Source: Bagarius yarrelli
Taxonomy: Eukaryota > Chordata > Actinopteri > Siluriformes > Sisoridae
NCBI GenBank assembly: GCA_005784505.1
Contig: VCAZ01000046.1
Coordinates: 2,236,001-2,300,000 of the forward strand
Direction of reading: 5' to 3'
Length of the DNA: 64,000 bases
The notes beneath the pieces were generated by a model. It made no database searches, was not told where the DNA came from, and saw only the letters and a program-made list of their open reading frames with translations. Positions 42,101 to 55,100 of this stretch are shown in pieces; positions within the stretch are counted from its first letter, which is position 1; the number at the start of each line of letters is the position of its first letter. The translations under genes were made by a program, and so were the position numbers.

Positions 42101-45100
42101 TACAAAAACTAAGCAACACTCTTAGTGTTCCTTATCCAATGATTCTCTAGTCACTGATCCAAACCAGAATGTAACCCAAATTGTACTGTAGGTAAACTGG
42201 CAACCTCAACTGTTAAACTGTGCTATAAAACTGGGACCAAATTATCTGTTGGGGATCTAGGAACAGGAACTCGTTGTGTTTATCTCCTTATCCCCCACTC
42301 ATTGAAGGTTCATAATGAAATAATTTCTCTGCATACTCCAATAGTTTACATATTCCAATATCATAAGCAGATAGGCAATGATATCAAATACAACCCATGC
42401 AAATATTACTGCGAAAGAGAGCAGGTTTGATCTTCATGGTTGTCCGCACAAACAGGCCAGAAGCTAACTTTATCAGAGTTACTCTAGGAATACATTAAAT
42501 TGGTAAAAACCCAAACCCATCCCAAACCTAAAGTTTTAGGTTTATTGTTATGTCTATAAAGAAAATAAAAACCTCCAAAATACATAAATATGGATATAAT
42601 TTTTTTTTTCTGCAGCAGTTGTTCAACTGTGTCTAATCTCACCGCATCTGGCCTCTAAAGAGTATAACAACATATTAATTTTGACAATTGCTAATACATA
42701 AATAGTGTAATAGTGGAACTGTCAGTGCTTTAGAGTCATTCCTAATTGCCACTGCTTACCCATCATTTCCTTAGATTAGAATCAGATGGAAAACACTTCA
42801 TAGATCAGGCTAGATCCATTTCAACAGGACAACCTGATTGCTCCAATCACAATACTCCACTGATAACAGTCTAATGCCCCAGGCTGGATAGTTTAAAACC
42901 CTGCCACACAGATTTTAACCATTCCATACCATTACCTATTGATCATATTATTATAATGTTTTATGTGAGCTGAGTTTTAGATTTACATGGACACCACCAC
43001 GAGAAAGACATAAGCAAGGCCACCCTAGAACAACATGGTGTCAGATCTTATAGAAGACCTACATACACTTGGCGTATCAAATGTTGAAGCTGAAGCTGTC
43101 ATTAGAAATCGAACCAGCTGGAGGATGCAAGGAAGAACTGTATCGAAGGTAAAACCTTATAATTTTACATAGTCATATAGTGTGAGAATTCTACTAAAAT
43201 ATAAACTCTACTGTTTTGTATGTTAATCGTGAGTTTGGAATAATCATAATAAACTAAATACTAAGATCAGATTATTTTCTTCAGCTTTCAAGTTTTACAT
43301 GTATTAACAGACAGATGTGTTGGAATTAGTCTCCCGCATTTTGTGACTTTTGATGGGAATGTTTTCCTTTGATCACAATATACTAATTGTATAAATTATT
43401 CCCTTCATTATCTCACTATTTTAGCAGATAGCAATCTAATGAAATATAACAATTATTAGTAGATAATATCTTTACTGATTGATGATTATGATGCTAATAA
43501 TAGGCTTATGCTTAAATAAAAGGGGTAGAACAATTAGCAAATATGTAGGCAGTAAGAGGTTCCTCCTATCCTGGCAGGAGGTAGCCAGGGGTAGTAGTGA
43601 GTAGGTTGTGGAAGAAAAATCATCCCTGGGGTAATCTACCGCACTGCGCAAAAAGCTTGACAACACAATAAATCTTTTTTCACTTCACAATTCCTTAGGA
43701 AATCAATCCAATTCATTTGACACGTGCTTTATTTGGATGGTGAATGTTTGAACAAATTCAAATGTCTTTTTAAATCTATAAGAGCATTTATTAAAAGTTA
43801 ATATAAGTTTGATTGTAGATGTGATAGTATGCTATGAGGGGGCGGTGGAAAGGGGAAGGAGGCAGTGGGTATTAATCACCAGGGGGCAGTGGTGGGAGCG
43901 GGGTGAGTCATTCCCAAGAGAAGTGACTAGATCAGATTTAATAAACACATTTTCCAAACCCCAGCTGAATATTTAAATTAGTTTATATAAAGGAAAACTA
44001 TCAGTTCACAACGTTTCTTTTAAATAAAGCCAACAATTATCACTGTAAACCATCATTAACTGCACTGTCCATGTATTTTAGGTATTTTAGGTGGGTAGAA
44101 CTCAAAGCAATTCTGTGATTTTTCTGTGCTTACCTACTACTGATCATTTTTAATTTAGAACCCAACACATCCTGTACTATATCGATCACTGTTTGACTTT
44201 TTCAAGACTCCCTGGGACAATAAACAAGGCTACATGACTTGCATGAGTAAATCGAGGCTCACACAGTTCAGCGTCTTAAACTATTCTAATTCCCCTTTCT
44301 TTGAGAACACTGAATGTGCTGACAATGGAGTGCCAGAGGAGTGAGGTCATTATTCTCTTTTGCACTTGCTGTCTTTTTTAACAGTGAAATTCTGCCCTCT
44401 GCAGGAGCCTGACTGCACCCTGGACTTTAGACTGTTCTACTCCACATACAGGCCGCCTGTTTGCCTCACTGCAGCCTTGATATATACTGGAAGTACTGGG
44501 AATATATGCGGTGCTACCCATGTTACAGGACTACATTATATGGATTGATTCAATCATGACGCATATGTTTTGACAGTTTTAACACAATTGTTTAAGTGTA
44601 TAGCATATATGTTAAACCTTTATATAATTTGTGTGTAATACAAAATCAGATAAATAACAAGCTGGAATTTTGCACTCTGTACATGCCTCCTACGCAGTTG
44701 AGTAAAAATGCAACATCTAAATCAAATTAGACATTAAACGTAAGCGACCAGGTCAAAAAGTAAACGATTGTATTGTAAAAACTGGCAGACGAAATTCATT
44801 CCCCCTCTCCTGTTACACAATATATTCATGATAAATTTGTGTACTTGTAGAAGCCAACAACAGACTCAATTGTTTTAAAATGATATACAGAATAGCTCTG
44901 TGATCCGACGGCATCTATGTGTACATTTGCATTACTGTGGGTTTAGTAATTTAGTACAGATTATTTTGACTTTTTACAGTATAGTCAATATGAAGTGAAC
45001 AAAAACCTCTCACTAATTAGAATGCATAGCATTTCATATTGTATTAAAATATTTATTTTGTACAATTAGCTGCTGCCTTACAAAGAAGAAAATGCTAAAA

Positions 45101-48100
45101 AAAAATTTTTTTAAAAATGCAACGGCTTTTTGCAGCATATGGTGTCTCACTAGGACAAGAAGAGCCACAGCATACAACCACGCAGCACAAAAAAACCCTG
45201 CACACAGAGGGCTCTTACGCTATCCTTAGCCACACAAACATAGAAAACTAACTGGGAAAAAGACCAGAAATAGGGATGCACTACTGTATTTTACTGAAAA
45301 AAATCCTAAATACAAAGTAAACTGGCACGGCGCATGTGCCAGTAATTTTAATAGTAATGATTTTTAGTAATAATACTTTAATAATAACTGTTTAGTCTTA
45401 ACTCAGGATTAGTTAAGCTTGAGATTTAAACATATCCTTAACTCAGGATTAGTTAAGCTTGAGATTTAAACATAAATTTCACTGACTAGGCATGCTTATA
45501 CATGCGACAAGTTTGCTGCAGCGCATAATGCAGTTCGTTGTTTGATACCACAGTATGGCTGTGATGATTAAATAGGATTTCACTGCAGTGTCATTGGAGT
45601 GGATCAAGCTACCTTTGTGAAACTCCAGGAGGCTTCACAGCAGGGCCTGGCAACTGTCACAGATCAGTGCTCTCAAACACAAACACACTGACACTGACAC
45701 TGACACACACACACACACACATTGCTTTGAATAACTTCCCTAAACCTTTACACTTTAAATCCAAGAAAGAATCGAATATTATTAAACAGAATGAGAAAAA
45801 TCTATCCCATTCGGCTAAATCAACAACAAGCTGAAGATAGAAGGGTGTTTGACTGGTAGTTAGTATTAAATGTTGCTTTCGAAACTCACAAAAATTGTTC
45901 ACTAAAAGCAAACACAAACCTATTAAGTGCTACTATATAAGTCTGCAGGACATGTAACAGAAAAAAACACAATCCCTTTAAATTATATTGACAGCTTTTA
46001 TTTAAAAAAATGATAATCACTTCTAGCTTTGTGTGCCAGCTTGGCCAAGATACAGAGGACGAGCCAAATTTTAGCAGTTGTTACATTGACATTGTAGCTG
46101 AACTTTGACCCAGATTATCACTGACAATTTATTTTTAATAGGCTAAGTAAAATAACAAGTACCTGGGATTTCTATATGATCTACAGATACAGAAAATGCT
46201 GGTCTCAAATAATGGCTAGTGTCTGACATTAACAACAGTTTCACAAAGGATCTTTAACTGAAACTTCTAAGTTTATTAAGTCTGTAATGTGCTCTATATT
46301 GATTAGTTAGAAGTATTTGTAAAAATAGATTGTAAGTAAGCAGTATTAAGACTGATAAATGTAAAATATGATTGTTATTAGATGGTAGCTTTAGAGCTTA
46401 GCCTGAATTCTCTAAAAGAATAAGAGTATATAAAGTGACATAGAGCTCTGTGTGGGATGACAATGGCTTTAGATTTGTCATTGGACATGTATTTTTCCCC
46501 CCACGCAGCATTAGAGGTAAAGCAGGTCATTACATAATATCTGTTTTAGTTTCAATCTGTAATTAGGTGTAAAATATTAGAAATCTTAGATATAGATATA
46601 ATATAATATAAGAAAAGATAATTTGAGATATAGATATAAGATAATCTTAGATATAGATATAAATCTTAGACATTAACACTGTATTTACTTAAATGCTGAA
46701 GTGCATTCAAGAACAGTGTTGTACTGTAATGTAATAAGGCAAAGGACATGTGCATGCTGTGCCATATATTTGCAGGGGCACATATAGCCACATGGTCTGC
46801 TTTTACTCTTCAATTTTATCAGCCCTACGGTATCACCCTAACATCTGGCCTGCTTTTTTAACACAGCCCCCTGTGGTCAGGAAAACAACCTGGTAAATAT
46901 CAAGCTCACACTCAGCACACACAAACACACACACACACACATAATTTATTTATGGCCATATACTCAGTCACATGGCAAACCATGATGATCCCTCAGATAA
47001 TAATAATATTAAGAAAAGTCAGTTTTTACTTAAATGCATATAGAATAGTGCATATTAGTAAAATGTTAAAAGGTGGTGGTTTGATCCCCAGCACCACTAA
47101 CCTGCCACTGTTGGGCCCCTGAAAATGACCCCTAATCCCCAATTGCTCAGTTGTATAAAAGAGACAAATTTAAGTCACTCTGGATAAAAGGGGCAGTGGT
47201 GGCTCAAATTATTGATTAAAATACCAGAAAGACCGGGGTTCTAGTCCCACCACGCCAGTCTACCACTGTTGGGTCCCTGAGCAAGACCCTTAACTCACAC
47301 ACTCACACACACATTTTTAGTGTAAAAACGAATGGCAAAACCCGTTTTTTCTCCCACTATTCTCCACCTCTTGTTTGGCACATGCAGCCACTCTTACAGT
47401 ACATTGATCCCTCTAAGTTCTTAATATTCAAACCTCTTTATTTCTCTTCCCACTTTCCCCTCCTTCCACAGCTCTTTCCTACTCTAAAAGGCAAACAACC
47501 CACACATTCTGTTTCTGTGTCATAGGAAAAGCTATACTTCTTTGCTCCCCTCCCATCTAGTGTTTCTTGTCTGCTCTCCTTTTATCACCCTTTGCCTCCA
47601 CCCCCTTCCTCCTTAATCACTGCACATCAGGATAGCCCCATTTAGTCCCTCCTCCTCACGTGTACTGGCGCACTATAATTTCTCTCTCTCTCTCTTTATC
47701 TCTCTCTCTCTCTCTCTCTCTCTCCATCTCTCTCTCTACACACGCACACATGCAGTCCTCTGAATATGCAAATTAGTTAATTCAGCTGCAGTTCTGCTTC
47801 TGCAGCAAATGCAGCTGCAGCGTTTTCCTGAGTCTGAGCAGGTCTATAAATGCTTACACTGGGGATTTTTTTTACAGGCGAGAATAGAGAAAAGGGGAGA
47901 GACGAGTAGGGAATTCATATTCCAATCACATTATGGTACACCATTTAAAATATATTTTGAAGAGGTAAAGGCATAAAGCATAAACCAACCATACTAGCAT
48001 ATGAGGTTTTTTAAGTAGTTGTTAATTATAACATTATAAATTATAACATTTTATGTGTAAGTACATTATTTAGGTAGGAATAAAATAAATTCCAATCCTG

Positions 48101-49155
48101 TTTTTATTTTGTGTGGATGTTCTACACTTTAGTCAGGTTTTTTTTAAAAAAAAACTTGTCTGGACTGTTGTATAAATGCAGATCATCCGTTTGCTGTTCA
48201 GTTTGTGACAGTGTGTGAAATGTGGTTTTACAATAAGTGCTCATAGATATCGAATGATTATTAATAAGGTTCAAATAGGTGTCATTTTAACACTTACCGC
48301 TACGTGTTTTTTCAGGTTGGAGTTGAAATTCTTGTACGATGTGATGTCAGTTTGTTTTGTTGCACACAGCCTTTTAATGCAATATGAAACTATTCCTTTT
48401 GACATATTGGACTAAAATAATAGACTGAATTCGAGGCCACAGCTGATCTGCCCCGATAACACACACGTCTTCCTCTTTCTTTCATCTTTCAATTAAACGC
48501 CTGCTTAACTTAAGAGGGAGATTCGTAACAACCTCTCCCGAAGCGCTAACTATATAAACTAACTATATAATGAACTATATAAAAATCTCATTTTATTACC
48601 ATTTGATAGTAAGGGAGGAAAGTTTTTTTTAAAAAATGTACTTGAGTAACAGTAAAAGTACTCATCTTTAAAATTACTTTAAAAGTAAACGTTACCCAAA
48701 AAATTTACTTAAGTAAATAAAATGAAGTAAATGTAATTCTACCCAAATCTGATTAAAAGTGATTTAGTTATTTCTAGAGGTTTATAAATGAAGCAAGTAC
48801 AAAAAAAAGATAAAAAAATTGTCTAATAATTAAAAAAAAAACACATCCAAAGAGTAATCTGCTCTCATGAATTACCCAAAACTACTTGGATGGTAAACCT
48901 TGCATTTGGTGCTGTTATACGATAAAATAACAAAAAACATTACTACACATTATTTCATGGAATATGTTTGACATAGAGCTTGACCTTTAAATTGGAATGA
49001 AAATGAATGCCCAGTGATGTGGAACCAAGGTGAAACAGCATGCAAGAGTTTGATTAATGAGGCACTGGACTGTGTGATTGGGTGAGAATAAAGACATCAA
49101 GAATGAATCTGAAAATAAATGGAAGGACACTAAGAAGGGGAACAACACAGCATAG

Positions 49156-49210
<55 letters not shown>

Positions 49211-52144
49211 CAGACAGGACAAAGAAAGAGAGTAAGAGATGTGATCGACTGCAGGCTTCTGTAATTCATTTGCCGGTGCTGCAGTTTTCTCTTGTCTCCT
49301 CCCTCGCCTGCCTTTTATGATGAGGCATGCAGCCTTCTGCAGCCTTTGCACTACCCACCAATTCAGCCATTCTCCATGTGTGAGAGTGCCGCTTGCCAAC
49401 CAAGTGACAGCAGGAGTGGGCACAGTGCCACAAATATAACCTGCCTCAGAACAATTTATTCACAACAACCAGGAAAACAGCATTTTATCATAAAAAGCAT
49501 AAATATTGACCCTCGAACAACTGTACTGGACCATCATGATGCAATACCCAAACGTTTATCATGCAACTATTTGCATTTCAGCTACATGCACATAGCAACA
49601 AAAATCTAAATGCACATTGGCAGACTACCTAGTTCCACTGTGTGATTCCTGGTTTATGCTTAATAAAAGTTGTAAACTAAACAGGTCTCTGTACCATTAG
49701 TGGTTTAAACCTCTCTCTTTTATGCAGTAGAGACCAAGTGGCAGCACTCAAGCATTTACTCTCTCATTGTACACTGGACCATTACTCTCATTCACTGGAC
49801 TGTAATTTAGCCTTCTCAGCTAATTTCTAAGTGTGTGTGCGTTTGACCAGCGACTATACTAATATATGTGCATTCTAAATTCAGTCTGTGGTACACCCTC
49901 ATCATTTCATGAAGATCCTTTTAAATCTGGACTTAAAATAACATTTTAATAAGCTCTAAAAAAGGCTAATTGTACACCAACCTCTGTAAGGCAAGCAGGT
50001 GTTGTGGGTAGCATTAACACTGTTTAACCCCAACACTGGGTTCATACTAAATCCTGGCATTAAACTAAGCGTTTTAGACTTTACCAGAACGATCTGTTTA
50101 CCTCCACAACAATAACAGATTTAACAGAACATAACAGACAAAATCTTTTGATTACTTGGTAGACTTAAGCCAAATTTAGTTTACAAGATATAATCTTCTT
50201 AGCATATATAAAAATATACAATAAATGTTATTAACATTAAATGGTCATCGATCTGTGGATCTAATTTACATGCAATATTCATGTATTTTCTTTTACAGAA
50301 ATGTATAAAATACTGTGCAAAGCTTACCTAAACATTAACTAATGAAAAGCCAAAAGCTACAGAAACACTTTGGCAAATACTACAACATGCTTGAAATAAC
50401 CCACTTTTATTTTTGCTTCTAAAAACCACAACTTCTAATTAAAAACCAACACAAAACGTCTTACAGTCTTATCTTTAAAGGTGTAGGTTGTTATTTAAGT
50501 GGTTTAAACCAGCCACCTTCTCTAGCTCTCATGACAGAGAATGCTACAAAACCACAGTGTCCATTTAGAGCATATCCTTACGTAAGCCTGAAAATGAGAG
50601 GGTACTATGACTACGCAGGCACAAGCCATACTTAAACACACAGTGTAACACCCGGAAGGATCAAACACAGTCACGCAGCATTATATAGTGCATCGGTACC
50701 CTGGACTACCTTCTAATCCCACACCAAACACCACAATATGGGATAAGGTAGTGTGGTCGTGCATAGAGAATCTCACCTGAAACTGACTAACATTGGATGA
50801 CTGGATGACTCATAGCCTTTTCAATTATGCCCACAAGTTTCCAGAAATTGCCGAAGGGGGCGACAGTGAATTGAGTGTAATTGTGATGCACGAAAAAGAA
50901 TCCAATGAGCCATGACACAAGCAGTTGTTGTGTTAGCCAAAATTGTGGAAATAATCTATGAAGCATTAGAATCGTCTATTTAAGCAGCGCAAGCTGGTGG
51001 TTTAAAGCATTAAACTTCGGGTTCAGGTTTTATGCATAGTTTTTGATGGAATCCAAGCATATTTTTATAGTCATGAGGACAATAGGGTTGGATTTTATTT
51101 GGTTTTTAAACAAATTCAATGCAAATAAGGTACAAATGCTTGTGTAGACTATGTATATGCACTGTATACATCATTTTAGTCATTTATCAAATTTGTACAT
51201 TTAAGCTAAGTTGTTTCGAAATAAGAAAATTTCAGAAAAAGCTTAAGAAACATTTATGTAAATTCACACGTCATTCATTGTGGTGAATAAAAGTCACCAG
51301 CCTCACATTCACTTATGCTTATCTCTATTACTGCATGCACATTCACACACATATGCACATGTGCACGCACACACATACAAAAATTATTGCTCTCAGTGCA
51401 GTCTTTAACTCACGTTGGAGTCCAGCAGGTCGATACTGTCCAGGCTCTTGCTGCGGTGGATTCGTCCCTTGATTCTGCGCAGTGATGGTTTGCCTTGCAC
51501 TGAGCTATCAGAGTCACCCACTAGAGAGATCGTTTCTGGGGTGGGGATGAGTGCGTGGATCCTGGGGTAGTATCTAGGTATACGAGAAGACAGTAAAAGT
51601 ATAAATGTTCAGACTTTTTTTTGATATCTGTTATTCCAGTCTCAGAAGTCATGGGAAGAGCAGAAGTGAAGAAAAAAACAAAGCAACTTACACAGCCGGT
51701 CCGTATTTATCTTTTTCGTGTTTGGGGAAAATCCTGGGATTTTAGCACAAAAAAAGGAGAGAAAGAAAAAGACATCAGATTGTTACATACTAAAAGCTAT
51801 ATTTACAATTTAAATACTATAACAGATATAACATTTATATATATATTTTATAGTTTACATATTAGATACCTGCTGTTAACTGTATAGTACAATTTTAGTC
51901 CTTTATCTATGAACCAGCGTTAATTAAAATATTTCAATAACCATAAAACAATACAACTGTTTAATTCATGTTTATTATTCTGTTAATTTTTTTTTTCATG
52001 TCTGTTAGCTTTAAACAATTGTTCTCATTTATCTATAAAATCACTACATATTTTAGAACATCGTTACATACTGGGGAATCACAATAAAACCACATTAACC
52101 TTTCTATTGTTCTCCCTCTTTCTTTTACTCTCTCTCCACACACA

Positions 52145-52184
<40 letters not shown>

Positions 52185-55100
52185 ACACACACACTCTATT
52201 GCACATTCTCTTGTTTCTCTCTAAAAAAGATTGATTCTGTATTTTTAAATATGTAACAGTTTATGTAATTTATATGCTATGACATAAAAATGAATACTAG
52301 AAGAAATGTGTATAAAATATGGTTGTGGCTTTAATGTCATTTCATAGCTATGGTGACAGGTACGTTTATTCAAATGAAAGCAAACAAAACTGTCAACATT
52401 TTATGATGACCAAAACCTGCAAATCATTCACATGGTATTATTGTCCACATTAACAAACAACAGCTATCATATCAGAAATAGTCTGAACACAACTGGCGAG
52501 ATAAAAATGTATAACAACATCGCAGAGAATGTTAGTTTACCTCAGACACCCCTGGGCAAATCAAACAAGATGTACAAAGGTATTGAACCTAACTTAACTC
52601 TTTCCTTTCAGATGTATATCACACAGTTATTAACTAAAATCATGTCACATCTTCTCCGCTTGGACTTCAAAACGTCTCGCAAAGCCACACATGAATTATT
52701 CAGCAGAATGGTGGAGAACACTTAACCCAATATTAACAGTTCTTAATCCTTGATTTCAGACACTGTACTCGTTTCAGCTGATTATAGAAACCCTGACACT
52801 GTGAAAATTACAATTCAATGGAAACTATATGACTGTTTTTTGTGGGAATAATCATTATTATTGTAGTCACTGGATAGTTTGTAGATAAATTACAGTGTTA
52901 GCTTATATAGAGCAAAATGCCATGAGATTTTTTCTGAAACAAAACCAAAATAATTTTAGGATTTGGTGTTTTTTGTTTTCTGATTATTGCAAATTATTGC
53001 AGTTTGGGCCAAGATCTGTTAACACAACATGCAACATCCAAAAATAGTTTAAAAATGTTAGAAATAAATAAGAAATAATCATGTGCCTGTAAGTTTTTAA
53101 CGTAGTTTATATAAAAAATAAATCGAAAAAATTTAAAAAAGCTACCCAGTTAATTTGCAATAACTACAAAAACCCTTAATGTTAGTATAATCTTGGAGAT
53201 AATGTATTATATACACCTTAAAACCCAGAACCTGCCAAAATAACTATGCCATAGCAGTAACAACATTGCTGGCACTTACCTTCATATTAATAAAGGGGTA
53301 AATGACATTGTTGCAAGTAACAGAAACAACATTTGAGACTCAATGATACTTTATTACATAATAATAATTCCTGGAAATAATTTAAATCACCAAATTAAAT
53401 CTTATTAATACTGATCTTGTATAAAACAGTGGTGTTTTAGTGTCTTAAGTGAGGCTTTTGACTATTACTATAAAACATCAATCTGTTTTATAAGGCTTTC
53501 CTTTTATAAGGATTCTTTTTAAAGCCACAGGGGATCTTGTGTGATGTCATATTTCTATAAAAAAAAGAAAATGGAAAATTTAAGTGCATTACAAAGCCTC
53601 AGCTATCTTGTTATCAGTAATATAGCTATAATGGAAATTAATAGAAAAGAAACAAAGAAAAAAAAAGGAGGACAGAAATGAATGGGAAAAAGGTGAAAAG
53701 GAAAGGTTAGGCTAAAGAACATGAAGAACAGAATGACCTTCAGTTTACCTTTATCAGGCATAGGAGCAAAAGCCCCTGAGAGAAGACTAGTGGGGAATCA
53801 TGGAATAGCAGCCTTTATTATATTCAAAATGAGGTGATGACATTAATAACAGCATATAGAAATGTTCCTAGTGCACAGGACAATAACATATCTGTCCAAT
53901 CAGCTGAAAGCAAACGCGGCCAAGTCAAGTGTTTTAAATAAAGCAAAGCATTTTTTCTGACAGTATATACCTTACACAGTCATCCGTATAATGAGTCCAC
54001 ACAAATAAGAGCACTGCTTAAAGAGTGAGTCAATACATACTATATGGCCAAAGAAGAGGCCGATCATTACTCTCTCACGCATACACCATCATCAGCACTT
54101 CTGCTATTGGAATAATCACAAGAATTACCGTAACTTTAGCTACAGACACATCAGTCCAGTCCAGAGAGTAAATCTGCTTGAGAGGGAGCAGTGCAGTCAT
54201 GTATACTCTCCCTCACAAGCACGGCACAGGAAAGCAGGTCTGTTAGTATTCTGTTCCCCTACAGATGACTTCACTAATTGCTCAAAGTTTAATGAAGTAT
54301 ACAGCAGCTTCAAATGAGGTGAAGGTCAGGACGGTTAGGATGAAAAGAATCAATGATTTAGACAGCTGTGAAGGTGAGTGTGTACACAATTTACTGAGTA
54401 ATAGAGAAACATGAAATACGGGTTTTATATGCAATCATGGGAACGACTGAGTACATGAGTGTGTAAAAAATGGATTACACCAGGTTACAGCGAATCTATG
54501 AGACAGTTTTTAGAACTGTAGGGAGGCGGAACATCTGCCCTGTTATTATGTCTTAGGAAAGGTTTTCATTCTTACAAATCTCCTTTTTTCCCTTTTGTCT
54601 ACAGGCAGCGCTGAAGCTTTCAAAAAGCCATTTTCACTAAATGCATCAATCCAGAACACACTGGACAGAAATGGACGACAAGCACAACATAGCTTCAATT
54701 TCGCTTAAGCACAGAAATTCTACATATTTAATTTAATTCAATTCAATTTTACAATGGTGATTGGCACAAAGCAGTTTTACACAATCGAAGAAATTATAAG
54801 ATGAAAATGAAACAGAAATCAGTTAGTCCCGGGGGCGACGGTGGCAAGGAAAAACTCCCTGTTCACTAAATTTATCAGTAAACAAAAAAAAATTTTGTTA
54901 AAGATGGTATGGTATATATATATATATATATATATATGCCCAAATTCCAAAAGTAATCTTTCTGTTTGTATAGAAATTCTTTCTAATCTCTTTCTAACAT
55001 CTTTCCCTTTCTCCTGTGTGTACATCCATTACCTCTTTTCCAAGTTGGACGTTCTGAGATCCTCTGGTAGGAAGTAGACAGATATAAAACCTCAGGCAGG

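Larger units (their letters stand above)
37681..51413 (-). other. Intron of the long tjp1 transcript, upstream of the proximal promoter
   Basis: 13.7 kb without a recognised gene. Contains GA, CT, GATA and AT microsatellites, two tandem SINE copies (47072-47305), a LINE remnant (42985-43150) and a 40-bp tandem duplication (45397-45476). Confidence 0.55.

Noticed and set aside
49054..49423. Minus-strand ORFs with IYLSIYLS repeats
   Set aside because: Translation of the GATA microsatellite.
52432..52725. 97-codon plus-strand ORF
   Set aside because: AT-rich, no family resemblance, inside the intron between distal exons A and B.
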